From Streptomyces paludis (GTDB taxonomy: Bacteria > Actinomycetota > Actinomycetes > Streptomycetales > Streptomycetaceae): a stretch of 64,000 bases of DNA. The stretch's first letter is position 1. Each line of letters starts with the position of its first letter. The notes below the pieces were generated by a model that searched no databases, was not told where the DNA came from, and was given only the letters and a program-made list of their open reading frames with translations. The stretch covers positions 8,184,001-8,248,000 of the forward strand of contig NZ_CP031194.1 of the NCBI RefSeq assembly GCF_003344965.1. Direction: 5' to 3'. Positions 42,734 to 51,296 of the stretch are shown piece by piece. The translations under genes and the position numbers were made by a program.

Positions 42734-44098
42734 ATGAACACCGACACACCGGGCGATCCGCTCACGGCGCGCCCCGTGACCTACGCGCTCACCGGTGCGG
42801 GCGGCGGCTTCGCACGCACCCTGCTCGCCCAGTCGCTGCTGATGCCGGACCTCCACCCGGCGGTGCTCTGCGATCTGGACCCCGCCGCGGTCATCGCCCT
42901 CTGCACCGAGCTGGGGTACGACCCGGCCACCCTGGCCCTCGTCTCGGACCCGGACGGACTGCGGGCGGCCCACGCCGCCGGGCACACCGCCGTCGTCCCC
43001 GGCACCGCGCTGCTGGCCGACGCCGCGTACGACATCCTCGTCGAGGCCACCGGCAGCCCCGCCACCGGCTTCCGGGCCGCCCGGGACGCCCTCACGGGCG
43101 GCCACCACGTGGCGATGGTCAGCAAGGAGGTCGACTCCGTCGCCGGAGTGGCGCTCGACCGGCTCGCCCGCCGGCACGGCGTCGTCTACACCCCCGCCGC
43201 CGGCGACCAGCCCGCCAACCTCATCGAGTGGTACGACCGGCTCCGCACCCTTGGCCTGGAGATCGTCGCCATCGGCAAGTCGGGCGAGTACGACCTCGTC
43301 TTCGACCCGGCCACCGGCGAGGTCCGCCAGCTCGGCCAGACCCTGAGCGCCCCCGCGCTCGCGGAGCTGCTGACACTCGGCGACGATGTGCCCGCCACCC
43401 TCGCCGCCCGCGCCCGGGCCGTCGCCCCGCTCAAGCGCGCGGCCGCCGCCGACTACTGCGAGATGGCCGTCGTCGCCGCCGGCACCGGCCTCGTACCCGA
43501 CCGTGAGGATCTGCACTACCCCGTCGCCCGGGTCGCGGAACTCGCCGACGTCTACGCCCTGCGCGAGCACGGCGGCGTACTCGACCGGCCCGGAGCCGTC
43601 GATGTCTTCAGTGTGCTGCGGCTGCCGGAGGAGGCCAGTTTCGCCGGCGGTGTGTTCGCCGTGGTCCGCACCCACGACCCGGTGACCTGGCGCACCCTCG
43701 CCGAGAAGGGCCATGTCGTCAGCCGGGACGGCCGTTACGCTTGCCTCTATCTGCCCTACCACCTGATGGGCGTGGAGACACCGCTCACCCTCCTCGCCGC
43801 CGTCCGCGACGGGGTCGCGGCGGGAGCGGCGGCACCGGCCCGGCACGCGGTGCTCGCCGGACGCGCGGCCCGCGGCCTGGCGGCGGGATCCGTCCTCGCC
43901 ATGGGCGGCCACCACCACGAGATCGACGGAGTGGACCCCGTCCTGCTGCCCGCCTCCGAGGCCCCCTCGGACACCGCGCCGTTCTACCTGGCCGCGCACG
44001 CCCGGCTCGTCCGGGACGTCCCCGCCGGCGCGCTGATCACCCTGGCCGACCTCGACGGATACGACACCGACCTGCTGGCCGCCTGGACGGCTGGCTGA
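42734..44098 (+). CDS. homoserine-dehydrogenase-like oxidoreductase with SAF-type C-terminus
   Basis: 454-residue predicted NAD(P)-dependent dehydrogenase. The Rossmann start is TYALTGAGGGFARTLLAQSL, followed by ILVEATGSPATGFRAARDAL and HHVAMVSKEVDSVAGVALDR, as in the COG4091 group. The C-terminal part has an SAF-like segment, ARLVRDVPAGALITLADLDG. In four-carbon acid-sugar loci an oxidation step comes before OtnK, usually done by a beta-hydroxyacid dehydrogenase (LtnD), which is absent here, so this protein may fill that role (inference). It is divergent from otnK and followed by a GntP permease. Confidence 0.78.
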   Translation: MNTDTPGDPLTARPVTYALTGAGGGFARTLLAQSLLMPDLHPAVLCDLDPAAVIALCTELGYDPATLALVSDPDGLRAAHAAGHTAVVPGTALLADAAYDILVEATGSPATGFRAARDALTGGHHVAMVSKEVDSVAGVALDRLARRHGVVYTPAAGDQPANLIEWYDRLRTLGLEIVAIGKSGEYDLVFDPATGEVRQLGQTLSAPALAELLTLGDDVPATLAARARAVAPLKRAAAADYCEMAVVAAGTGLVPDREDLHYPVARVAELADVYALREHGGVLDRPGAVDVFSVLRLPEEASFAGGVFAVVRTHDPVTWRTLAEKGHVVSRDGRYACLYLPYHLMGVETPLTLLAAVRDGVAAGAAAPARHAVLAGRAARGLAAGSVLAMGGHHHEIDGVDPVLLPASEAPSDTAPFYLAAHARLVRDVPAGALITLADLDGYDTDLLAAWTAG

Positions 44099-44187
44099 CC
44101 CTCCGCGCCGCACCAGGCGCCCGCCCGCGCCGCACCAGGCGCCCCCTGACCCGGCCGCCCCCCGACCCGAGTACAAAGAGGTATTCC

Positions 44188-45660
44188 ATGTCCGACGCCT
44201 ACACGCTTCTCGCGTTCGGCGGAGCGATCGTCGCGCTGGTCCTGCTGATCGCCAAATTCAAGGTCCACCCCGTCGCCACCCTGTTCGTGATCGTCACCAC
44301 CCTCGGGCTGGTCCTCGGCCTGGGCGGCGCGAAGACGCTCAAACTGGTCACCGAGGGCTTCGGCTCCACCATGTCGAACGTCGGGCTGCTGATCATCTTC
44401 GGCTGTGTGCTCGGCAAGATGCTGGAGCTGAGCGGCGCCGCGCTGCGCATCACCGAGGAGGCGCTGCGCTGGTTCTCCGGCCGGAAGATCCCCTGGGCGA
44501 TCGCCCTCGCCTCCGCCGTCGTCGGCATCCCGCTGATCGCCGACACCGTGGTCCTGATGCTGATCCCGGTGGTCTCCGCCATCGCGATGCGCAGCGGCAT
44601 GTCGATGATGCGGCTCGGCCCGATCCTCTACATCGGCGCCTATGTGATGACCTCCCTGCTCCCGCCCGGCCCCGGCCCGCTGGCCGCCTCCGCGCTCCTG
44701 GGCGTGGACCTCGGACAGGCGATGCTCTACGGCGCGCTCGTCGGCATCCCGGGCATCATCGTCGCCACCCTCTACCTGCTGACCATCAAGACGTACGTGG
44801 CGCCGAAGCCCGAGTACGTGGACCACCTGACCGCGGTCCCCGCCGGAGCCACCACCACCACCGGCGGTACGGGCGGCAGCAGCGACGCGGGCGGTACGGA
44901 CGGTACGGGCGGTACGGAGAGCAAGGACACCGGCGGTACGGGCACCGGCACGGTCACCAGCGGTACCGGCACCATCACCGGCAGCACGGAGCGCATGCCG
45001 AGCCTCGCCCTGTCCCTCATACCGATCTTCACTCCGATCGTCCTCATCATGCTCGACTCCTACGCCGTGGACATGGTCGGCGAGACCTCCCGGCTGGGCG
45101 GGGTGCTGCGGTTCCTCGGCGCGCCCCTGATGGCGCTCTTCATCGGCTGTCTCACCGCCCTGCCGCTCTTCGGCCGCGAGTGGCGCGCCAAGAGCACCCT
45201 CAACGACCTCTTCGAGGCCGGACTGAAGCTGGCGGCCCTGCCGCTCGCCCTCACCGGGGTCGGCGGCGCGCTGGCGCTGATCATCCGTGACACCAAGGTC
45301 GCCGACGGCGCCGCCGACATGATCCGGGACATGGGACTGTCGCCGATCATCGTCCCGTTCCTGGTGGCCGCGGCGATCTGCACGATCACCGGCTCCAACA
45401 TCCTCGGTGTGATGACCGCGGCCGCGATCATGGAACCGCTGATGGAGGGGCTCGGTATCTCCGCCCTCGCCGTCTACCTGGCCTGCGGCACCGGCGCCCA
45501 GATCATGAAGCACGCGAACTCGTCGGGCTTCTGGGTGACCACGACCCTGTCCAACATGACGGTGGGACAGGGCATCCGGTCCATCGGGGTCGCCTCCGCC
45601 GTCTCCGGGGTGACCGGGTTCGCGATCCTGTACGTCCTGTACGCGATGGGCCTGGTCTGA
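44188..45660 (+). CDS. GntP-family sugar-acid permease
   Basis: 490-residue permease with about 12 hydrophobic segments. GntP-family blocks include LGLGGAKTLKLVTEGFGSTM, GLLIIFGCVLGKMLELSGAA, GIPLIADTVVLMLIPVV and the C-terminal HANSSGFWVTTTLSNMTVGQ. Family members import gluconate and related aldonates, which suits threonate or erythronate here. The ATG at 44188 follows AAAGAGG. A Gly/Thr/Ser repeat insertion of about 55 residues (around 215-270) separates the two halves and is unusual for the family. Confidence 0.92.
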   Translation: MSDAYTLLAFGGAIVALVLLIAKFKVHPVATLFVIVTTLGLVLGLGGAKTLKLVTEGFGSTMSNVGLLIIFGCVLGKMLELSGAALRITEEALRWFSGRKIPWAIALASAVVGIPLIADTVVLMLIPVVSAIAMRSGMSMMRLGPILYIGAYVMTSLLPPGPGPLAASALLGVDLGQAMLYGALVGIPGIIVATLYLLTIKTYVAPKPEYVDHLTAVPAGATTTTGGTGGSSDAGGTDGTGGTESKDTGGTGTGTVTSGTGTITGSTERMPSLALSLIPIFTPIVLIMLDSYAVDMVGETSRLGGVLRFLGAPLMALFIGCLTALPLFGREWRAKSTLNDLFEAGLKLAALPLALTGVGGALALIIRDTKVADGAADMIRDMGLSPIIVPFLVAAAICTITGSNILGVMTAAAIMEPLMEGLGISALAVYLACGTGAQIMKHANSSGFWVTTTLSNMTVGQGIRSIGVASAVSGVTGFAILYVLYAMGLV

Positions 45661-45675
45661 GCCGGTCCGTACCGC

Positions 45676-45723
45676 GCCCGCCCGGGGGGTACCGTCGGCA
45701 CTCGGACGCGACCCCCGGCGGGC
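45676..45723. terminator. hairpin after the GntP permease gene
   Basis: GCCCGCCCGGGGGGT (45676-45690) pairs with ACCCCCGGCGGGC (45711-45723), with a small bulge and a 20-base loop. Confidence 0.6.
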
Positions 45724-45786
45724 GGCCATGACATCGGGGACAACCGGACTCGACGCGTCAAGAAGGCACGAGCGAAGGAGACTTGG

Positions 45787-46587
45787 GTGACCACCGACGA
45801 GACCCCCCTCATCCCGGACCAGCGCCGGGAGCTGCTGGTCAAGCTGTTGCGGGGACACTCGGTACTCAGCGTCCACCAGCTCACCGAGATGCTGGGCGTC
45901 TCCCATATGACCGTACGGCGCGACATCGCCGCGCTCGAAGCGCAGGGCCGCGCGCTCTCGGTGCCCGGCGGCGTACGGATCGCTGGCCAGCAGCTCCACC
46001 ACGAGCCCAGCCGGGTCGACAAGTCGCTGATGGACCAGCCCGCCAAGGTGGCCATCGCCCGGGAGGCCGGGGAACTGCTCCAGGACCACACCACGGTCTA
46101 TCTGGACGCCGGGACCACCTGCCAGGCCCTGGTGCCGCATCTGGTGCGGCGCCAGGGCATGACCGTGGTGACCAATGACTTCACCACCGCGGGCGCGCTG
46201 ATGGGCATCCCGGACATCGAGGTGATCCACACCGGCGGGCGCGTCGAGCCGGCCAACCGCTCGACGGTGGGCCGGCTCGCCGCGCTGACCCTTCAGCAGC
46301 TCGCCCTGGACCTCGCCTTCATCTCCACCAGCTCCTGGGACCTGCGGCGCGGTGTGACAACGCCGTCGGCGCCCAAGGTGGAGGTCAAACAGGCGGCGAT
46401 GGCCGGTGCCTCCCGGTCGGTGCTGCTGGCGGGCAGCGCCAAGTACGACACCTTCGGTATGTACCGGGTCGCCGCCCTGACCGCCTTCGACACCGTCATC
46501 ACCGACGACGGCCTCGCCCGGACCGCCCGCGAGGCGCTGCTCGCCGGGGGTGTCGATGTGAGAGCGGCCGGTACCGGGGAGGAGTAG
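45787..46587 (+). CDS. DeoR family transcriptional regulator
   Basis: 266-residue repressor. The N-terminal HTH is VHQLTEMLGVSHMTVRRDIA, and GRALSVPGGVRI is the typical linker. The C-terminal DeoR-C sugar-phosphate sensor has TTVYLDAGTTCQALVPHL and LAFISTSSWDLRRGVTTPS. The GTG at 45787 follows GAAGGAGA. DeoR proteins usually sense a phosphorylated intermediate, here perhaps the OtnK product. It sits at the end of the permease transcript and faces the next minus-strand gene. Confidence 0.9.
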   Translation: MTTDETPLIPDQRRELLVKLLRGHSVLSVHQLTEMLGVSHMTVRRDIAALEAQGRALSVPGGVRIAGQQLHHEPSRVDKSLMDQPAKVAIAREAGELLQDHTTVYLDAGTTCQALVPHLVRRQGMTVVTNDFTTAGALMGIPDIEVIHTGGRVEPANRSTVGRLAALTLQQLALDLAFISTSSWDLRRGVTTPSAPKVEVKQAAMAGASRSVLLAGSAKYDTFGMYRVAALTAFDTVITDDGLARTAREALLAGGVDVRAAGTGEE

Positions 46588-46603
46588 CCGAGGGGGGAGG
46601 GGC

Positions 46604-49072
46604 TCACCCGAAGGTGAAGGTCCGTACGAACAGCTCGGGCTGGACTCCGGCGGGCCAGGTGCCGACGAAGTACAGGTCATGGACTCCGCCGGGGTCGTTC
46701 ACGGCCGCCGTGAAGGTCCGGTAGACCCGTTGGGAGAGGGAGGTGGAGCCGGTGTGCGGCAGGTTCTCGAACGACGCCACCACCGGGCCGTCGGGCGAGC
46801 CGGCGCGAACGGTGACGTCCGCTCCGGCCATCCGGGTGGCGAACTCCATGGAGAGCCGGTTGATGCCTGCGACATTGATCCGCGGGAACATGAACCAGTT
46901 GCCCGAGTCGGGCACGAAGAGCTGGCCGGTGTAGAGACCGACGCCCTGCCCGCGCGGATAGGTGCTCGCGCTGTACTGGGCCGGATGCAGCACGATGTCG
47001 TGCGTGCCGGTCAGGGCCGGGGCGCCGCCCGGCCCGCCCCCGTCGGTGTAGTCGGCCCGGACGATGTGGAACACATATGCACCGGGCCCGTGTTCGGCGT
47101 CCCGGCCGGGAACGAGGACCCCTTCGCAGTTCGCGTCGGGCGTGGCCTCGGCCATGGGGTGGCCGTGCTGGTTGTGCCCGAGCTGGTAGGTGACCTTCAC
47201 CCGGGTGCAGTCGACGGTGCCGTCCTCGGGGTCGGTGACCTCGACCTTGAAGGGAATGTCCGCGCCGAATTCCGAGAAGCCCCCGTCCGCCGGCGCGGTG
47301 AGGGTGACAACGGGACGTGTGTTGCCCGCCACGACGGACAGATGGGCGGTCGAGGACCTGCCACCGCTGTCCGTGACGGTCAGCCGGGGCTGGAAGGACC
47401 CGGCGGTGCGGTAGGTGTACGACGCTTGCGCCGCGGTCGCGTCCGTGGTGCCGTCACCGTCGAAGTCCCACGCGTACGTCAGCGCGTCGCCGTCCGGGTC
47501 GCTCGACCCGGACGCGTCGAAGTCCACGGTGAGGGGAAGCGGCCCGGAATCCCTGTTCGCGTCCGGTACGGCCTCGGGCGCGCGATTGCCCTCGGTGTAG
47601 TCGATCCGGTAGAGACCGGAGTCGTCGTTGCTCGAACCCCAGCCGTTGCCGTAGTCCAGCACGTACAGGGAGCCGTCAGGACCGAACTCCATGTCCATCG
47701 GCTTGCTGAAGTCCATGTCCGGCAGGAAGGCCCGCATGTCCTGAGGCTTCGTCAGTTTCTTGTCGAAGGCCGTGGTCTGCACCCAGTCGGTCGTCCAGTC
47801 GTACAGGAAGCGCCGGCCGTCGAACCACTGCGGGAACTTGGTCGCGGAGGGGTTCTTCCGGTCGTAGTGGTAGACCGGCCCCGCCATCGCGCCGCCGCCG
47901 TAGAGCTGCGGGAAGTACTGCTGCTTGTCGTACGTGTAGTAGACGGTCGCCGGCTTGATCGGGGGCAGGTTGACCAGCCCGGTGTTGTTCGGCGAGTCGT
48001 TGACGGGCTTGTCGCAGCTGAACCAGGGGCCGGGCTTGTCGTCGACGTAATTCCAGTCGTTGTAGGGCTGGTTGTCCATCGTGCAGTAGGGCCAGCCGTA
48101 GTTGCCCGCGCCCTTCATCAGGAAGAGGCGGACATGTCCGGCCGGGCCGCGCTGGGGATCCGGCTGAATCGCGTCCGGACCGTAGTCGGCCATCCAGAGC
48201 GCGCCGGTCTTCTCGTCGTAGTCCCCCAGTGTGAAGGGATTGCGGAAGCCCATGGCGTAGATCTCGGGGCGGGTCTTGTTGTGGCGGTCCGCCTTCTCGG
48301 GGAAGAGGTTTCCCTTGGGGACGCTGTAACCGCCTTTCTTCTTCGGCACGATCCGCAGAATCTTGCCGTTGAGGTCGTTGGTGTTGGCGGAGGTGCGCTG
48401 GGCATCGCCGTTCGCCTGCCCCGGCCGTTCGTCCGTGCCGGGAAAGCCGCGTGAGGCACAGCAGTTGGTGTTGTCGCCGGTCGCGATGAACAGCACACCG
48501 CGCTTGGTCATCAGCAGATCGCCCGCGCTGTGACCGCCGCCCACCCCCTGCGGGTGCGGGATGTCGATGACCGTCGTGGCGGAGTTGAGATCGAGGACAT
48601 TCCCCTTGCTCAGCGTGAAGCGGGCCACCCGGGACACGTACGACGTGTTCCAGTCGGGACGGGAGAAGTGCAGATAGATATGGCCGGACTTGGCGAAGTC
48701 CGGGGCCAGCGCCAGTCCGACAAGACCCAGTTCGCCCACGACCCGGACCGGGACCGTGCCGGCCGTCACCGAGGACTTCGTCCCCGGATCCCAGACCTTG
48801 ACCCGGCCGTCGCGCTCGATGTACACGACCCGGCCGTCCGGGGCGACGCTGATCCGCATCGGCTGGGTCAGCCCCGTACCTTCGAGCAGAACCTTCTGGA
48901 ACCGGTCGTCCCGGGGGAGTTGGCCCGTGGACGGCGTACTCCCCGAACCACCGTGAGGCCCGTCGTGCGCCGCGGCCATCGGCGTCACCAGTGCGAGCGG
49001 AAGGAGCAGGGCGAGGAGGAACATCTTCATTCGGTGTGCGGGATACCGGGGTCTTCCCTGTCGGCGGGCCAT
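46604..49072 (-). CDS. secreted sugar-dehydrogenase-like beta-propeller with PKD and CBM6-like domains
   Basis: 822-residue extracellular protein. The Sec signal is MKMFLLALLLPLALVTPMAA after a basic start. Residues about 40-480 form a GSDH/sorbosone-dehydrogenase beta-propeller: LTQPMRISVAPDGRVVYIER, GELGLVGLALAPDFAKSG, GGHSAGDLLMTKRGVLFIAT, NDLNGKILRIVPK, MDMEFGPDGSLYVLDYG. A PKD domain follows (YAWDFDGDGTTDATAAQASY), then an immunoglobulin-like stretch and a C-terminal CBM6-like domain. Such proteins may bind PQQ or heme and oxidise sugars bound at a polysaccharide surface. The ATG at 49072 is chosen for GGAG 6 nt upstream. Confidence 0.87.
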   Translation of the reverse strand: MARRQGRPRYPAHRMKMFLLALLLPLALVTPMAAAHDGPHGGSGSTPSTGQLPRDDRFQKVLLEGTGLTQPMRISVAPDGRVVYIERDGRVKVWDPGTKSSVTAGTVPVRVVGELGLVGLALAPDFAKSGHIYLHFSRPDWNTSYVSRVARFTLSKGNVLDLNSATTVIDIPHPQGVGGGHSAGDLLMTKRGVLFIATGDNTNCCASRGFPGTDERPGQANGDAQRTSANTNDLNGKILRIVPKKKGGYSVPKGNLFPEKADRHNKTRPEIYAMGFRNPFTLGDYDEKTGALWMADYGPDAIQPDPQRGPAGHVRLFLMKGAGNYGWPYCTMDNQPYNDWNYVDDKPGPWFSCDKPVNDSPNNTGLVNLPPIKPATVYYTYDKQQYFPQLYGGGAMAGPVYHYDRKNPSATKFPQWFDGRRFLYDWTTDWVQTTAFDKKLTKPQDMRAFLPDMDFSKPMDMEFGPDGSLYVLDYGNGWGSSNDDSGLYRIDYTEGNRAPEAVPDANRDSGPLPLTVDFDASGSSDPDGDALTYAWDFDGDGTTDATAAQASYTYRTAGSFQPRLTVTDSGGRSSTAHLSVVAGNTRPVVTLTAPADGGFSEFGADIPFKVEVTDPEDGTVDCTRVKVTYQLGHNQHGHPMAEATPDANCEGVLVPGRDAEHGPGAYVFHIVRADYTDGGGPGGAPALTGTHDIVLHPAQYSASTYPRGQGVGLYTGQLFVPDSGNWFMFPRINVAGINRLSMEFATRMAGADVTVRAGSPDGPVVASFENLPHTGSTSLSQRVYRTFTAAVNDPGGVHDLYFVGTWPAGVQPELFVRTFTFG

Positions 49073-49362
49073 GGGGATCTCCTGTCTCGGCGTGATACGC
49101 GGACCGTCGACGGACGCCGGGCAGCGGTCGGTGCCGGTCGACGGACGCGGTGGGGCGGAGTGGAGTGGAATCTAACCGCTTCCGCCTCCCACAGGAAGAA
49201 GAGTGACGAATGTTGGGGAAGTTCGTCCTTCCAGTAGACAAAGTGGGATCCGGCTGAGCACACACGGACCGGGGAGTGGTTCGGACGGGTTCGCGCGGGT
49301 TCGCACGGCCGTATTCCACGGGTCCGTGCGGCCGGTACCCTTCCGGGGTGACGGAGCACCTC
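49073..49362. promoter_or_regulatory. 290-bp divergent promoter region with 10-bp direct repeats
   Basis: No gene is seen. Three direct repeats, TTCGGACGGG, TTCGCGCGGG and TTCGCACGGC, run from 49280 to 49309, and CACGGGTCCGTG (49317-49328) is a small inverted repeat close to the TetR start. Confidence 0.4.
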
Positions 49363-49986
49363 ATGCCGGACGGGCGGCGGCCCGCGAACCACGGACCCAG
49401 GGCCGCGGCCCGTAACCGGGCGGCTCTGGTCAGCGCCGCCCGGGAGATCTACGCCGAGTTCGGACTGGACGCCCCGCTCTCCGCGATCGCGCGCCGGGCC
49501 GGGGTCGGCCAGGGCGTGCTGTACCGGCACTTTCCCGACCGGGCCGCCGTGGCGACCGCCGTGCTGGAGGAGAACGTGCGCCAGGTCGAGCAGGCGGCCG
49601 AGGCCGAGGGCGCGACCATCGCCGATGTGCTCGGCGTGCTGACCTGGCATCTGACGGAGTCGGCGGCCTTCATCGGTCTGCTGCACGTCGACGGGGCGGG
49701 CGGCCGCTCCGGCGTTCTCGCGCACGCCCTGGTCCTGTCCGAGCGGGTGGAGCGCGCCCTGCGGGGGCATCTGACGGACCGTCATCGACTGGGCGCCGGG
49801 AACGATCTCATGATCGCCGTCGCGATGGTCTCCGGCGCCGTCACCGGATCCACGCGCGAGGAGCGCCGGCACCGGGCGCTGGCCGCGTGGCGGCTGCTCG
49901 GCGTCGAGGTGGGACCGGTACGGCCGTTAGATCCGCTCCGTGCGGTCCCCGCCTGGCCCGGGACACCTCCCGGCGCGGCGCCGTAG
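49363..49986 (+). CDS. TetR family transcriptional regulator with a TTA codon
   Basis: 207-residue repressor. The HTH is APLSAIARRAGVGQGVLYRH, followed by FPDRAAVATAVLEENV, a standard TetR N-terminus; the C-terminal helices form the ligand pocket. The ATG at 49363 is preferred because GGAG lies 7 nt upstream; the GTG at 49348 has none. Codon 189 is TTA (49927-49929), rare in Streptomyces and normally read only by the bldA tRNA. The palindrome at 51194-51217 between the lipoprotein and monooxygenase genes is a probable operator. Confidence 0.88.
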   Translation: MPDGRRPANHGPRAAARNRAALVSAAREIYAEFGLDAPLSAIARRAGVGQGVLYRHFPDRAAVATAVLEENVRQVEQAAEAEGATIADVLGVLTWHLTESAAFIGLLHVDGAGGRSGVLAHALVLSERVERALRGHLTDRHRLGAGNDLMIAVAMVSGAVTGSTREERRHRALAAWRLLGVEVGPVRPLDPLRAVPAWPGTPPGAAP

Positions 49987-49989
49987 CCC

Positions 49990-50017
49990 GGGACGGTACG
50001 GACGGACGTACCGTCCC
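49990..50017. terminator. bidirectional hairpin between the TetR and SMP-30-like genes
   Basis: GGGACGGTACG and CGTACCGTCCC are perfect inverted copies around a 6-base loop, between convergent genes. Confidence 0.85.
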
Positions 50018-50051
50018 GCACCGGCCCGGACCGGTGGGCGCGCGGGCGGTG

Positions 50052-51077
50052 TCAGCCGCCGTTGGACTGGCGGATGCCCCGCGCCAGCGCGTCGAAGGCG
50101 TACAGATAGCCCCCGGCGGGTCCGCTGACGGTCATGTACGCCCTGGTCCCGCCGGGGGTGATCGCCACGTTCGTCGCCGACTCCAGCCCGGTGGTGCCGC
50201 GGGGGACCTCGACCGTGGCGAGACGCTCACCGTGCTTGTTGTAGACGATCATCGCGGCCCGGCCGTGCAGGGCCTGGTAGAGGTTGCCGGCCGCGTCCAC
50301 GGCGATCGAGTCGGTCTGGGCGATGCCGCCGTCGACGCGGATCGCGGTGTGCCGGGAGGCCACCGTCTCGCCGTTCTTCCCGAGCAGCAGGTAGGAGACC
50401 CGGTTCTGGGTCAGCTCGCTGATCCACAGCCCGCGGTAGTCCACATCGAACGAGATACCGTTCGTCGCGGCCAGCTTGTCGGCCAGGACGGTGGCCTTCC
50501 TGCCCTCGCGGTCGATCCGTACCACGCGGCCGATTTCCGTGCCTTCGGTCAGACCGCGTGAGTCGCTGATGTAGAGGTTGCCCTCCTGGTCGAAGGCGAT
50601 GTCATCGGGGTTCATCCGCGCCCCGTCGACCTCGCCGGTGAAGAAGGTCCGCGGATCGCCGCCGTCCGGGGCCAGGCTCACGATCTCGCCGTGGACGAAG
50701 TCCGACAGATAGATCCGGCCGTCGTACGGGCTGAACTGCGCCGAGGTGTAGGCCCCCCGGCTGTCGGTGTGGACCGACTGCGACGTCTTCTTCCGGACGT
50801 CGAGACGCAGCACCTTCGGCTTGCCGGCGGGCGCGGTGACATCGACGACGAGCAGCTTGCCGTTCTCGTCGAAGACCGGGCCCTCCAGGAGGGTCATCCC
50901 GCTCTCCTCGTGCACCTTCGTCACCTGCATGACCTTCTGCGCGGTGATGGTTTTGCCCGCACCGGCCGAAGTCACCGTCCTGCCACCGGGATCGGCTGTC
51001 TGCGTACCGCATCCGGTGAGAGTCAGTGTGCCGAGCACGGTGAGCGCGGCAAGGGATCGGACCGGGAGTCGTCGCAT
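50052..51077 (-). CDS. SMP-30/gluconolactonase-like lipoprotein
   Basis: 341-residue exported beta-propeller. The lipobox TLTGCG places the lipidated Cys near residue 23. Propeller blades include LEGPVFDENGKLLVVDVT, PDDIAFDQEGNLYISDSRG, TNGISFDVDYRGLWISELT and TDSIAVDAAGNLYQALHGRA, the pattern of SMP-30/strictosidine-synthase-like lactonases. The ATG at 51077 is chosen because AGGAAG lies 10 nt upstream; a GTG at 51084-51086 is too close to that site. It is divergent from the Baeyer-Villiger monooxygenase, whose products are esters or lactones, so lactone hydrolysis is a reasonable guess. Confidence 0.82.
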   Translation of the reverse strand: MRRLPVRSLAALTVLGTLTLTGCGTQTADPGGRTVTSAGAGKTITAQKVMQVTKVHEESGMTLLEGPVFDENGKLLVVDVTAPAGKPKVLRLDVRKKTSQSVHTDSRGAYTSAQFSPYDGRIYLSDFVHGEIVSLAPDGGDPRTFFTGEVDGARMNPDDIAFDQEGNLYISDSRGLTEGTEIGRVVRIDREGRKATVLADKLAATNGISFDVDYRGLWISELTQNRVSYLLLGKNGETVASRHTAIRVDGGIAQTDSIAVDAAGNLYQALHGRAAMIVYNKHGERLATVEVPRGTTGLESATNVAITPGGTRAYMTVSGPAGGYLYAFDALARGIRQSNGG

Positions 51078-51193
51078 GGGGATCACTCTTCCTGTCTGCG
51101 GGTACGGCGGTGCGGCGGACGCGGTGGTACGGGAACGCCCCGCCGGCGGAGGACGCGGATGCCCTGGCCGGATGCCGTGGCACCCCCGCCCTC

Positions 51194-51217
51194 CAACCGG
51201 ACAGTGTTGTCCGGTTG
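51194..51217. promoter_or_regulatory. perfect palindromic operator (probable TetR site)
   Basis: CAACCGGACA (51194-51203) and TGTCCGGTTG (51208-51217) are exact inverted copies with a GTGT spacer, in the 219-bp gap shared by the divergent lipoprotein and monooxygenase genes. Confidence 0.75.
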
Positions 51218-51296
51218 TTGCTACGGTAGCGGAGACGGCCGCTCATGTCCGGGGCGGCCCGTGCGACAGCGAACCGACAGGATTGAGGCCCCCCAC

